Positions 8,260-18,500 of a stretch of 64,000 bases of DNA are shown in pieces (positions within the stretch are counted from its first letter, which is position 1; every line of letters begins with the position of its first letter). Made by a program: the position numbers and the translations under genes. A model generated the notes under the pieces. It did no database searches. It was not told the DNA's origin and worked only from the letters and a program-made list of their open reading frames with translations. The DNA lies in the NCBI RefSeq assembly GCF_029227915.1, contig NC_079881.1, forward strand, positions 29,303,501 to 29,367,500, written 5' to 3'. This stretch comes from Hydractinia symbiolongicarpus (lineage: Eukaryota > Cnidaria > Hydrozoa > Anthoathecata > Hydractiniidae).

Positions 8260-11211
8260 GAAAATATCTTGGGTAAAAACAATTACGAGAATGCAAAAAA
8301 GTTTCTTGACAATTTGAGATCACAAAACATAAATAGACTAATTTTTGGGCATGTTAATATCAATTCACTACGAAATAAGTTTGAGCCTCTTATTGATCAA
8401 GTTAATAGAAACCTTGATCTCTTTTTAATTTCAGAGACAAAATTAAATGAATCATTTCCTACTAATCAGTTTTTGATTCAAGGCTATAATGCATACCGTT
8501 TCGACAGAAATGGCAATGGGGGAGGAATGATTCTCTATGTACGAAATGATATTCCCTCAAAACTTTTAAAACCCAAATGTGAAAGTAGTGAGCTTGAAAC
8601 TTTTTATATTGAACTAAATTTAAGAAGCAAAAAATGGTTAGTTGTGTGTTTATATAACCCAAAAACTAATCTTATTGCTCAAAACTTAAACCACATAAGT
8701 AAAAACATTGATTCGTTTTCCTGCAAATATGAGAACTATGTAATACTGGGTGATTTTAACGCTGAAATTAGCAATCTACATGTAAATGAATTTTTAACAA
8801 CATATAAACTTAACTCTTTAATAAAAGAGCCTACATGCTTCAAAAGCATAGATAACCCTACAAACATAGATCTCATCTTAACAAACCACCCAGGATCTTT
8901 TTGTCACTCCAGGGCTATTGAAACAGGCTTGTCTGATTTTCATAAATTGACAATGACTGTTTTAAAAGCCAACTTTGCTAAACGAAAACCAAAAATTATA
9001 AATTATAGAGCATATCGGAATTTCAATAATGTAAATTTCCGCCATGATATAATGGGTGCTCTAAATGATGACAAAAATCTCGATGATTTTAAAATGTTTG
9101 AAAATTTCAAAAACAGTGTTTTAAGCATCTTAGATAATCATGCTCCTCGAAAGAAAAGGTATGTACGTCATAATCAGGCAGCTTTTATGAGTAAAGAAAT
9201 AAACAAGGCAATTATGAAGAGATCAAAACTTTTAAATAAGCATAGGAAGGATAAAACTCCAGAGAGTAAATTAGCATACAATAAACAAAGGAATTTTTGT
9301 GTTTCACTAATAAGAAAAAGTAAATACAAATTCTTCAACAACCTTAATGTTAAAAATATAACTGACAATAGGTTATTCTGGAAAACAGTAAAACCATGTT
9401 TCTCTAACAAGACAGTTACAAGTGAAAATATTACCTTAGTTGAAAATGGGACTACAATATCTCATGATAAAGATATTACTGAAATATTCAACAATTATTT
9501 TGGCAGTGTTGTTGAAAATTTAGGCATAAAGTCATCAAATATACAACCTTCAAGTAATGAAAACAGACCCAAAGATCAAATAAATTCGATAATATATAAA
9601 TATAAATCTCATCCTAGTGTAGAAAAGATAAGAAAAAGCGCAAAAAGCAACACAAAATTTTCTTTTAAACAAACTGCATTTGAAGATGTTGAAAAATACA
9701 TTCGAAAACTTGATCCAAAAAAGGCGCAGCAAAAAGATGATATTCCTACTAACATCATCAAAGAAAACAGTGATATTTTTAGCCAATTCATTACTGAAAA
9801 TTTTAATCAATCGTTAAAAAGTTCTGAATTTCCAACATCTTTGAAAAACGCAGAAATTACTCCTACACACAAAAAAGGACTGCGCACTGAAAAGGCGAAC
9901 TATAGACCTGTAAGCGTCCTATCGAACATCTCAAAAATCTATGAAAGATGCATGTATGACCAAATATACACCTTCTTCGAGCCATTATTTTCGAAACTTC
10001 AATTTGGTTTTCGCAAGGGGCACAGTTCACAACAATGCCTCATAAGTATGATTGAAAAATGGAAAAACAGTCTTGACAAAGGTGGCACATTTGGAGCGCT
10101 TTTAACTGATTTGTCTAAGGCATTTGACTGCATACCACACGAGCTATTACTAGCAAAACTTCATGCATATGGCTTTGATATGAACTCTTTGCTGTTTATA
10201 AAATCGTACCTAATTGACAGGAAACAGCGAGTGCGTATAAATAACAATTATAGTACATGGAAAAAAATAAAATACGGCGTACCGCAAGGATCAATTTTGG
10301 GTCCTTTGCTTTTCAATATATTTTTATGCGACCTTTTCCTTTTTGTCCCATATATGGACATTGTCAACTATGCTGATGATACAACCCCATTTTCAATAGG
10401 AAAGAATATCAACGAAGTTATTGAAAAGATTGAATATGCAGCAATTATAATATTTACTTGGTTTGAAAATAACGGTATGAAAGCCAACCCAGAAAAATCA
10501 CATTTTTTTACTAACAAAACTGATGTACGATTAAAAGTTTGTGATGAACTTCTAAACAATTCTCAAACTGAGAAACTGCTTGGTATAACCATAGACCACA
10601 AACTTTCTTTCGAGGAACATGTTAATCAGCTCTGTAACAAGGCAGGCCAGAAAGTTAGTGCGCTTGCAAGGTTATCTTCCTTCATGACATTAGACCAGCG
10701 AAAGCTGATTATTAATGCTTTTGTCACTAGTCATTTTTCGTACTGTCCATTAGTATGGATGTTTCACAGTCGTAAATTAAACAATAGGATAAACCATATA
10801 CATGAAAGAGCACTAAGAATTATCTATCAAGACTATCAATCCTCATTTGAAGAGCTTTTATCAAAAAATGGGAGCGTTACAATTCACCAAACGAACTTAC
10901 GCATCCTTGTTACTGAGCTGTATAAAGCTAAAACAAAAACAGGTCCAGAAATGTTGAATGAAATTTTTATTTTTCCTGAACCAGTGTATAATTTGAGGAA
11001 GGACAAACTTAAGAGTAACAAAATATTTTCAGTGAGATATGGGATCGAAACACTGTCTAATGTTGGGTTAAAGCTTTGGAACTCTTTGCCTAACGAGTAT
11101 CGGAACGCTGGTACTTTAATTGAGTTTAGAAACAAAATAAGAAACTGGATTCCAAACCATTGTCCTTGCAGAATATGCAAAACTTTTATACCTGAATTAG
11201 GTTTTCTTTAG
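8206..11211 (+). CDS. LINE ORF2 polyprotein: APE endonuclease and reverse transcriptase
   Basis: Frame open from 8206 to TAG at 11209-11211; the start is uncertain because no ATG precedes the endonuclease. Residues are numbered from the GTG codon at 8257 (984 codons to the end). Residues about 27-235 are an APE-type endonuclease with HVNINSL (Asn36), ISETKL (Glu60), LYNP (Tyr133), GDFN (Asp166, Asn168), TNIDLILTN (202-210) and SDFH (Asp227, His229), so the active site looks complete. Residues about 530-790 are a reverse transcriptase: YRPVSVL (549-555), DLSKAFD with catalytic Asp618, GVPQGSILGP (674-683) and YADD with Asp707 and Asp708. The C-terminus has a Cys cluster (HCPCRIC, Cys969, Cys971, Cys974) before the end at ELGFL. 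The protein nicks the target and copies the element RNA by target-primed reverse transcription. No frameshift or internal stop is present, and key residues are intact, so the enzyme is plausibly active. No RNase H domain was recognised. Confidence 0.93.
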   Translation, partial: CQEYSAKDNVELPVNCSVENILGKNNYENAKKFLDNLRSQNINRLIFGHVNINSLRNKFEPLIDQVNRNLDLFLISETKLNESFPTNQFLIQGYNAYRFDRNGNGGGMILYVRNDIPSKLLKPKCESSELETFYIELNLRSKKWLVVCLYNPKTNLIAQNLNHISKNIDSFSCKYENYVILGDFNAEISNLHVNEFLTTYKLNSLIKEPTCFKSIDNPTNIDLILTNHPGSFCHSRAIETGLSDFHKLTMTVLKANFAKRKPKIINYRAYRNFNNVNFRHDIMGALNDDKNLDDFKMFENFKNSVLSILDNHAPRKKRYVRHNQAAFMSKEINKAIMKRSKLLNKHRKDKTPESKLAYNKQRNFCVSLIRKSKYKFFNNLNVKNITDNRLFWKTVKPCFSNKTVTSENITLVENGTTISHDKDITEIFNNYFGSVVENLGIKSSNIQPSSNENRPKDQINSIIYKYKSHPSVEKIRKSAKSNTKFSFKQTAFEDVEKYIRKLDPKKAQQKDDIPTNIIKENSDIFSQFITENFNQSLKSSEFPTSLKNAEITPTHKKGLRTEKANYRPVSVLSNISKIYERCMYDQIYTFFEPLFSKLQFGFRKGHSSQQCLISMIEKWKNSLDKGGTFGALLTDLSKAFDCIPHELLLAKLHAYGFDMNSLLFIKSYLIDRKQRVRINNNYSTWKKIKYGVPQGSILGPLLFNIFLCDLFLFVPYMDIVNYADDTTPFSIGKNINEVIEKIEYAAIIIFTWFENNGMKANPEKSHFFTNKTDVRLKVCDELLNNSQTEKLLGITIDHKLSFEEHVNQLCNKAGQKVSALARLSSFMTLDQRKLIINAFVTSHFSYCPLVWMFHSRKLNNRINHIHERALRIIYQDYQSSFEELLSKNGSVTIHQTNLRILVTELYKAKTKTGPEMLNEIFIFPEPVYNLRKDKLKSNKIFSVRYGIETLSNVGLKLWNSLPNEYRNAGTLIEFRNKIRNWIPNHCPCRICKTFIPELGFL

Positions 11212-11246
11212 TTTCCCCGTTGTCTTCCTTTGCCAGTTGTGGAGCG

Positions 11247-11378
11247 GGAACTCAGTTAAACATGTCTTGCGGTGCGACGGTTTAGGTGGGGTGGTATCAT
11301 ATGAGAATATTCTAGCCTTATTATCTGGTTGTATATTATTTTCTCTCGACCCCTGCCTGGGAAATTTGACTGAGTTCC
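11247..11378 (+). other. Long-range stem-loop in the LINE 3' UTR
   Basis: GGAACTCAGTTAAA (11247-11260) pairs with TTTGACTGAGTTCC (11365-11378): 14 pairs with one G-U. An inner helix is possible between AGG-GGGG in 11284-11291 and CCCC-CCT in 11350-11358, giving a two-level hairpin. It may serve RT recognition or RNA packaging, but this is inference; pairing was judged by eye. Confidence 0.55.
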
Positions 11379-11572
11379 TGGAACCACCACTACATAGCCT
11401 TGACATATTTTTGACATATTATTTATATTATTTAAAATACTTAAAAAAAAAAATGGTATATACGGTATTCCTTATAGATTTTTTATATTCAGTTATTTAT
11501 TGTTTTTAATGTTTTTAAAGTTGACTTTAATTAGCCTCAGAGCTACATTTTCTTGTAAATTTGTCAACTATA

Positions 11573-11578
11573 AATAAA
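11573..11578 (+). promoter_or_regulatory. Poly-A signal AATAAA of the LINE
   Basis: AATAAA lies about 20 bp before the terminal A run, the usual spacing for cleavage and polyadenylation. A 7-bp inverted repeat (AGTTGAC near 11519, GTCAACT near 11563) sits just upstream and could form a small terminal hairpin. Confidence 0.55.
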
Positions 11579-11605
11579 TTAATTAATTAATTAATTAAAA
11601 AAAAA
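11577..11605 (+). repeat. LINE 3' tail: (AATT)5 plus A9
   Basis: Five AATT units (11577-11596) are followed by nine A (11597-11605) and then satellite sequence. Short tandem tails at the 3' end are typical of CR1/L2-type elements, and the A run points to a reverse-transcribed RNA end. Confidence 0.8.
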
Positions 11606-13096
11606 TTGCCGGAACTCAGCGATTATACTGGGCGCTGTGGTAGCACTTCTTTAAACACTTAGATTAATAAGTCATTTTTTACTGTGGGACCAATCCTAGC
11701 CGTTAGCGCGCGCTTAAGAAATAGACACAGTTTCAAATACTACATTTCACTGACTTTGTAACGGTGTCAGTCCGTTTGAGTTTCAACGGTTGGGTCACAT
11801 ATTCGTACCAACATGTATTTAGCGATATTTTTCTCATGTTACTAAGTTACATCGCTTTTAACAGTGAAACGATTGACTGTGGGACTAAATTGAACTGATT
11901 TTGAATTGTGACATTATAAATGCTATAAGTGAGTCAACTGGACTCCAACAAATAACATTCTTCTTAATTTGACGTATATGCCGGACTCAGCGATTGCACT
12001 GGGCGCTGTGGTAGCGCTTCATTTAAAAGTTTAAATAAATAAGTCATTTTTTACTGTGGGACCAATCCTAGCCGTTATTGCGCGCTGAAGAAATAGCGAC
12101 AGTTTCAAAAACTACATTTTATTGACTTTCTAACGGTGTTAGTCCGTTTGGGTTTCAACGGTGGCGTCACATATTCGTACCAACATGTATTTAGCGATAT
12201 TTCTTTTGATATTACTAGGTTGCATCGCTTTTAACAATGAAACGATTGACTGTGGGACTTAATTGAACTAACTTTGGACTGTGACCTGATAAATGTGATA
12301 AATGAGACAATTGGACTCTAAGAAATAACATTCTTCTTAATTTGTCGGGATTGCCGGAACTCAGCGATTACACTGGGCGCTGAGGTATCGCTTCATTTAA
12401 AAGTTTAAATAAATAAGTCATTTTTTACTGTGGGACCAATCCTAGCCGTTATTGCGCGCTGAAGAAATAGCGACAGTTTCCAAAACTACATTTCATTGAC
12501 TTTCTAACGGTGTCAGTCCGTTTGAGTTACAACGGTTTGGTCACCTATTCGTACCAACATGTATTTAGTGCTATTTTTCTGATATTAATAAGTTGCATCG
12601 CTTTTAACTATGAAACGATTGACTGTGGGACTTAATTGAACTAACTTTGGACTGTGACCTAATAAATGTGATAAATGAGAAAATTAGACTCCAAGAAATA
12701 ACATTCTTCTCAATTTGACATGATTGCCGGAACTCAGCGATTACACTGGGCGCTGTGGTAGCACTTCTTTAAACACTTAGATAAATAAGTCATTTTTTAC
12801 TGTGGGACCAATCTCAGCCGTTATCGCGCGCTGAAGAAATAGCGACAGTTTCAAAAACTATATTTTATTGACTTTCTAATGGTGTCAGTCCGTTTGAGTT
12901 ACAACGGTTGTGTCACATATTCGTACCAACATGTATTTAGCGATATTTTTTTTGATATTACTAGGTTGCATTGCTTTTAACAATGAAACGATTGACTGTG
13001 GGACTTAGTTGAACTAACTTTGGACTGTGACCTAATAAATGTGATAAATCAGAAAATTGGACTCCAAGAAATAACATTCTTCTCAATTTGACATGA

Positions 13097-13098
13097 TT
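13097..13098. other. Paralogous empty site of the LINE insertion
   Basis: In the second HOR copy the uninterrupted ACATGAT/TGCCGG lies between 13097 and 13098, the position where the first copy is split at 6796/11607. It serves as an internal reference for the pre-insertion target and confirms that no target base was lost. Confidence 0.85.
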
Positions 13099-14818
13099 GC
13101 CGGAACTCAGCGATTATACTGGGCGCTGTGGTAGCACTTCTTTAAACACTTAGATTAATAAGTCATTTTTTACTGTGGGACCAATCCTAGCCGTTAGCGC
13201 GCGCTTAAGAAATAGACACAGTTTCAAATACTACATTTCACTGACTTTGTAACGGTGTCAGTCCGTTTGAGTTTCAACGGTTGGGTCACATATTCGTACC
13301 AACATGTATTGAGCGATATTTTTCTCATGTTACTAAGTTACATCGCTTTTAACAGTGAAACGATTGACTGTGGGACTAAATTGAACTGATTTTGAATTGT
13401 GACCTTATAAATGCTATAAGTGAGTCAACTGGACTCCAACAAATAACATTCTTCTTAATTTGACGTAATTGCCGGACTCAGCGATTGCACTGGGCGCTGT
13501 GGTAGCGCTTCATTTAAAAGTTTAAATAAATAAGTCATTTTTTACTGTGGGACCAATCCTAGCCGTTATTGCGCGCTGAAGAAATAGCGACAGTTTCAAA
13601 AACTACATTTTATTGACTTTCTAACGGTGTTAGTCCGTTTGGGTTTCAACGGTGGCGTCACATATTCGTACCAACATGTTATTAGCGATATTTTTTTTGA
13701 TATTACTAGGTTGCATCGCTTTTAACAATGAAACGATTGACTGTGGGACTTAATTGAACTAACTTTGGACTGTGACCTGATAAATGTGATAAATGAGACA
13801 ATTGGACTCTAAGAAATAACATTCTTCTTAATTTGTCGGGATTGCCGGAACTCAGCGATTACACTGGGCGCTGAGGTATCGCTTCATTTAAAAATTTAGA
13901 TAAATAAGTCATTCTTCACTGTGAGACCAATCCTAGCCGTTATCGCGCGCTGAAGAAATATCGACAGTTTCATAAACTACATTTCATTGACTTTCTAACG
14001 GTGCCAGTCCGTTTGAGTTACAACGGTTGGGTCACATATTCGTGCCAACATGTATTTAGCGATATTTTTTGATATTACTAGGTTGTATCGCTTTTAACAA
14101 TGAAACGATTGACTGTGGGACTTAGTTGAACTAACTTTGGACTGTGACCTAATAAATGTGATAAATGAGAAAATTGGACTCCAAGAAATAACATTCTTCT
14201 CAATTTGACATGATTGCCGGAACTCAGCGAATACACTTAGCGCTGTGGTAGCACTTCATTTAAAAACTTAGATTAATAAGTCATTATCGCGCGCTGAAGA
14301 AATAGCGACAGTTTCAAAAACTACATTTCATTGCCTTTTTAACGGTATCAGTCCGTTTGAGTTACAACGGTTGGGTCACATATTCGTACCAACATGTACT
14401 TAGTGATATTTTTCTCATATTACTAGGTTGCATCGCTTTTAACAGTGAAACGATTGACTGTGGACTAAATTGAACTGATTTTGGACTGTGACCTTATAAA
14501 TGCTATAAGTGAGCCAACTGAACTCCAACAAATAACATTCTTCTTAATTTGACGTAATTGCCGGACTCAGCGATTGCACTGGGCGCTGTGGTAGCGCTTT
14601 ATTTAAAAGTTTAAATAAATCTGTCATTTTTTACTGTGGGACCAATCCTAGCCGTTATTGCGCGCTGAAGAAATAGCGACAGTTTCAAAAACTACATTTT
14701 ATTGACTTTCTAACGGTGTCAGTCCGTTTGAGTTTCAACGCTGGCGTCACATATTCGTACCAACATGTATTTAACGATATTTTTTTTGATATTACTAGGT
14801 TGCATCGCTTTTAACAAT

Positions 14819-15508
14819 GAAACGATTGACTGTGGTACTTATTTGAACTAACTTTGGACTGTGACCTAATAAATGTGATAAATGAGAAAATTGGACTCCA
14901 AGAAATAACATTCTTCTCAATTTGACATGATTGCCGGAACTCAGGGATTACACTGGGCGCTGTGGTACCACTTCATTTAAAAACTTAGATTAATAAGTCA
15001 TTATCGCGCGCTGAAGAAATAGCGACAGTTTCAAAAACTACATTTCATTGCCTTTCTAACGGTGTCAGTCCGTTTGAGTTACAACGGTTGGGTCACATAT
15101 TCGTACCAACATGTACTTAGCGATATTTTTCTCATATTACTAGGTTGCATCGCTTTTAACAATGAAACGATTGACTGTGGTACTTATTTGAACTAACTTT
15201 GGACTGTGACCTAATAAATGTGATAAATGAGAAAATTGGACTCCAAGAAATAACATTCTTCTCAATTTGACATGATTGCCGGAACTCAGGGATTACACTG
15301 GGCGCTGTGGTACCACTTCATTTAAAAACTTAGATTAATAAGTCATTATCGCGCGCTGAAGAAATAGCGACAGTTTCAAAAACTACATTTCATTGCCTTT
15401 CTAACGGTGTCAGTCCGTTTGAGTTACAACGGTTGGGTCACATATTCGTACCAACATGTACTTAGCGATATTTTTCTCATATTACTAGGTTGCATCGCTT
15501 TTAACAGT
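14819..15508 (+). repeat. Tandem pair of near-identical 345-bp short monomers
   Basis: The units at 14819 and 15164 are both 345 bp and essentially the same, with GTGGTACTTATTTG, CAGGGATTAC, GGTACCACTTC and TGCCTTTCTAACGG in common. It is the only place in the window where two short units are adjacent, which suggests a very recent single-unit duplication. Confidence 0.8.
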
Positions 15509-18500
15509 GAAACGATTGACTGTGGGACTAAATTGAACTGATTTTGGACTGTGACCTTATAAATGCTATCAGTGAGCCAACTGGACTCCAACAAATAACA
15601 TTCTTCTTAATTTGACGTAATTGCCGGACTCAGCGATTGCACTGGGCGCTGTGGTAGCGCTTTATTTAAAAGTTTAAATAAATCTGTCATTTTTTACTGT
15701 GGGACCAATCCTAGCCGTTATTGCGCGCTGAAGAAATAGCGACAGTTTCAAAAACTACATTTTATTGACTTTCTAACGGTGTCAGTCCGTTTGAGTTTCA
15801 ACGCTGGCGTCACATATTCGTACCAACATGTATTTAGCGATATTTTTTTTGATATTACTAGGTTGCATCGCTTTTAACAATGAAACGATTGACTGTGGTA
15901 CTTATTTGAACTAACTTTGGACTGTGACCTAATAAATGTGATAAATGAGAAAATTGGACTCCAAGAAATAACATTCTTCTCAATTTGACATGATTGCCGG
16001 AACTCAGGGATTACACTGGGCGCTGTGGTACCACTTCATTTAAAAACTTAGATTAATAAGTCATTTTTTACTGTGGGACCAATCCCAGCCGTTATCGCGC
16101 GCTGAAGAAATAGCGACAGTTTCAAAAACTACATTTTATTGACTTCCTAATGGTGTCAGTCCGTTTGAGTTACAACGGTTGTGTCACATATTCGTACCAA
16201 CATGTATTTAGCGATATTTTTTTTGATATTACGAGGTTGCATCGCTTTTAACAATGAAACGATTGACTGTGCGACTTAGTTGAACTAACTTTGGACTGTG
16301 ACCAAATAAATGTGATAAATGAGAAAATTGGACTCCAAGTAATAACATTCTTCTCAATTTGACATGATTGCCGGAACTCAGCGAATACACTTGGCGCTGT
16401 GGTAGCACTTCATTTAAAAACTTAGATTAATAAGTCATTATCGCGCGCTGAAGAAATAGCGACAGTTTCAAAAACTACATTTCATTGCCTTTCTAACGGT
16501 GTCAGTCCGTTTGAGTTACAACTGTTGGGTCACATATTCGTACCAACATGTACTTAGTGATATTTTTCTCATATTACTAGGTTGCATCGCTTTTAACAGT
16601 GAAACGATTGACTGTGGGACTAAATTGAACTGATTTTGGACTGTGACCTTATAAATGCTATAAGTGAGCCAACTGGACTCCAACAAATAACATTCTTCTT
16701 AATTTGACGTAATTGCCGAACTCAGCGATTGCACTGGGCGCTGTGGTAGCGCTTTGTTTAAAATTTTAAATAAATCTGTCATTTTTTACTGTGGGACCAA
16801 TCCTAGCCGTTATTGCGCGCTGAAGAAATAGCGACAGTTTCAAAAACTACATTTTATTGACTTTCTAACGGTGTCAGTCCGTTTGAGTTTCAACGCTGGC
16901 GTCACATATTCGTACCAACATGTATTTAGCGATATTTTTTTTAATATTACTAGGTTGCATCGCTTTTAACAATGAAACGATTGACTGTGGTACTTATTTG
17001 AACTAACTTTGGACTGTGACCTAATAAATGTGATAAATGAGAAAATTGGACTCCAAGAAATAACATTCTTCTCAATTTGACATGATTGCCGGAACTCAGG
17101 GATTACACTGGGCGCTGTGGTACCACTTCATTTAAAAACTTAGATTACTAAGTCATTTTTTACTGTGGGACCAATCCCAGCCGCTATCGCGCGCTGAAGA
17201 AATAGCGACAGTTTCAAAAACTACATTTTATTGACTTTCTAATGGTGTCAGTCCGTTTGAGTTACAACGGTTGTGTCACATATTCGTACCAACATGTATT
17301 TAGCGATATTTTTTTTGATATTACTAGGTTGCATCGCTTTTAACAATGAAACGATTGACTGTGGGACTTAGTTGAACTAACTTTGGACTGTGACCAAATA
17401 AATGTGATAAATGAGAAAATTGGACTCCAAGAAACAACATTTTTCTCAATTTGACATGATTGCCGGAACTCAGCGAATACACTTGGCGCTGTGGTAGCAC
17501 TTCATTTAAAAACTTAGATTAATAAGTCATTATCGCGCGCTGAAGAAATAGCGACAGTTTCAAAAACTACATTTCATTGCCTTTCTAACGGTGTCAGTCC
17601 GTTTGAGTTACAACGGTTGGGTCACATATTCGTACCAACATGTACTTAGCGATATTTTTCTCATATTACTAGGTTGCATCGCTTTTAACAGTGAAACGAT
17701 TGACTGTGGGACTAAATTGAACTGATTTTGGACTGTGACCTTATAAATGCTATAAGTGAGCCAACTGGACTGCAACAAATAACATTCTTCTTAATTTGAC
17801 GTAATTGCCGGACTCAGCGATTGCACTGGGCGCTGTGGTAGCGCTTTATTTAAAAGTTTAAATAAATCTGTCATTTTTTACTGTGGGACCAATCCTAGCC
17901 GTTATTGCGCGCTGAAGAAATAGCGACGGTTTCAAAAACTACATTTTATTGACTTTCTAACGGTGTCAGTCCGTTTGAGTTTCAACGCTGGCGTCACATA
18001 TTCGTACCAACATGTATTTAGCGATATTTTTTTTGATATTAATAGGTTGCATCGCTTTTAACAATGAAACGATTGACTGTGGTACTTATTTGAACTAACT
18101 TTGAACTGTGACCTAATAAATGTGATAAATGAGAAAATTGGACTCCAAGAAATAACATTTTTCTCAATTTGACATGATTGCCGGAACTCAGGGATTACAC
18201 TGGGCGCTGTGGTACCACTTCATTTAAAAACTTAGATTAATAAGTCATTTTTTACTGTGGGACCAATCCCAGCCGTTATCGCGCGCTGAAGAAATAGCGA
18301 CAGTTTCAAAAACTACATTTTATTGACTTCCTAATGGTGTCAGTCCGTTTGAGTTACAACGGTTGTGTCACATATTCGTACCAACATGTATTTAGCGATA
18401 TTTTTTTGATATTACTAGGTTGCATCGCTTTTAACAATGAAACGATTGACTGTGGGACTTAGTTGAACTAACTTTGGACTGTGACCAAATAAATGTGATA

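Larger units (their letters stand above)
11212..11605 (+). other. LINE 3' UTR
   Basis: About 390 bp between the ORF2 stop and the target site. The first half (11220-11400) is richer in GC than the rest of the element and holds a long inverted repeat. The second half is AT-rich with an A11 run near 11441-11453, a poly-A signal and the terminal AATT repeats. Open frames in this part start at non-ATG codons and show no protein similarity, so none is annotated. In CR1-group LINEs the 3' end is the region recognised by the reverse transcriptase; that role is inferred here. Confidence 0.8.
6797..11606 (+). mobile_element. CR1/L2-like LINE (non-LTR retrotransposon), near full length
   Basis: An insertion of about 4.81 kb splits a satellite monomer. 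Left flank (6684-6796, 113 bp) plus right flank (11607-11865, 259 bp) equals 372 bp, exactly one monomer, so no target DNA was lost. The order is: short leader, ORF1 with a coiled coil and SGNH/esterase-like domain, ORF2 with APE endonuclease and reverse transcriptase, 3' UTR, AATT repeats and poly-A. An esterase-like ORF1 together with APE and RT is the known layout of CR1-group LINEs. Both reading frames are open with no frameshift, which suggests a recent, possibly active copy. No long target-site duplication is visible; at most AT (6795-6796 and 11605-11606) is repeated. The finer clade (CR1, L2, Rex1 or relative) cannot be settled without a tree of the RT. Confidence 0.95.
6311..13886 (+). 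repeat. Tetrameric HOR, 1491-bp period, one copy carrying the LINE
   Basis: Units at 6311, 6684 (split), 11866 and 12239 match units at 12612, 12985, 13357 and 13730. Once the 4810-bp LINE is subtracted the displacement is 1491 bp. Rare shared variants include CCAATCTCAGCCG (first unit), GCGATTATACTGGG (second unit) and CTCATGTTACTAAG (end of second unit). The match fades inside the unit at 12239, which is a chimera whose 3' part differs from 13730. Confidence 0.82.

Noticed and set aside
11237-11509. 90-codon plus-strand frame in the LINE 3' UTR
   Set aside because: It begins at TTG, overlaps the inverted repeat and poly-A tract, and has no protein similarity that I recognise.
6797-11606. 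LTR retrotransposon or DNA transposon
   Set aside because: There are no long terminal or inverted repeats, no integrase or transposase, and the element ends in a poly-A-type tail with an APE-RT protein.
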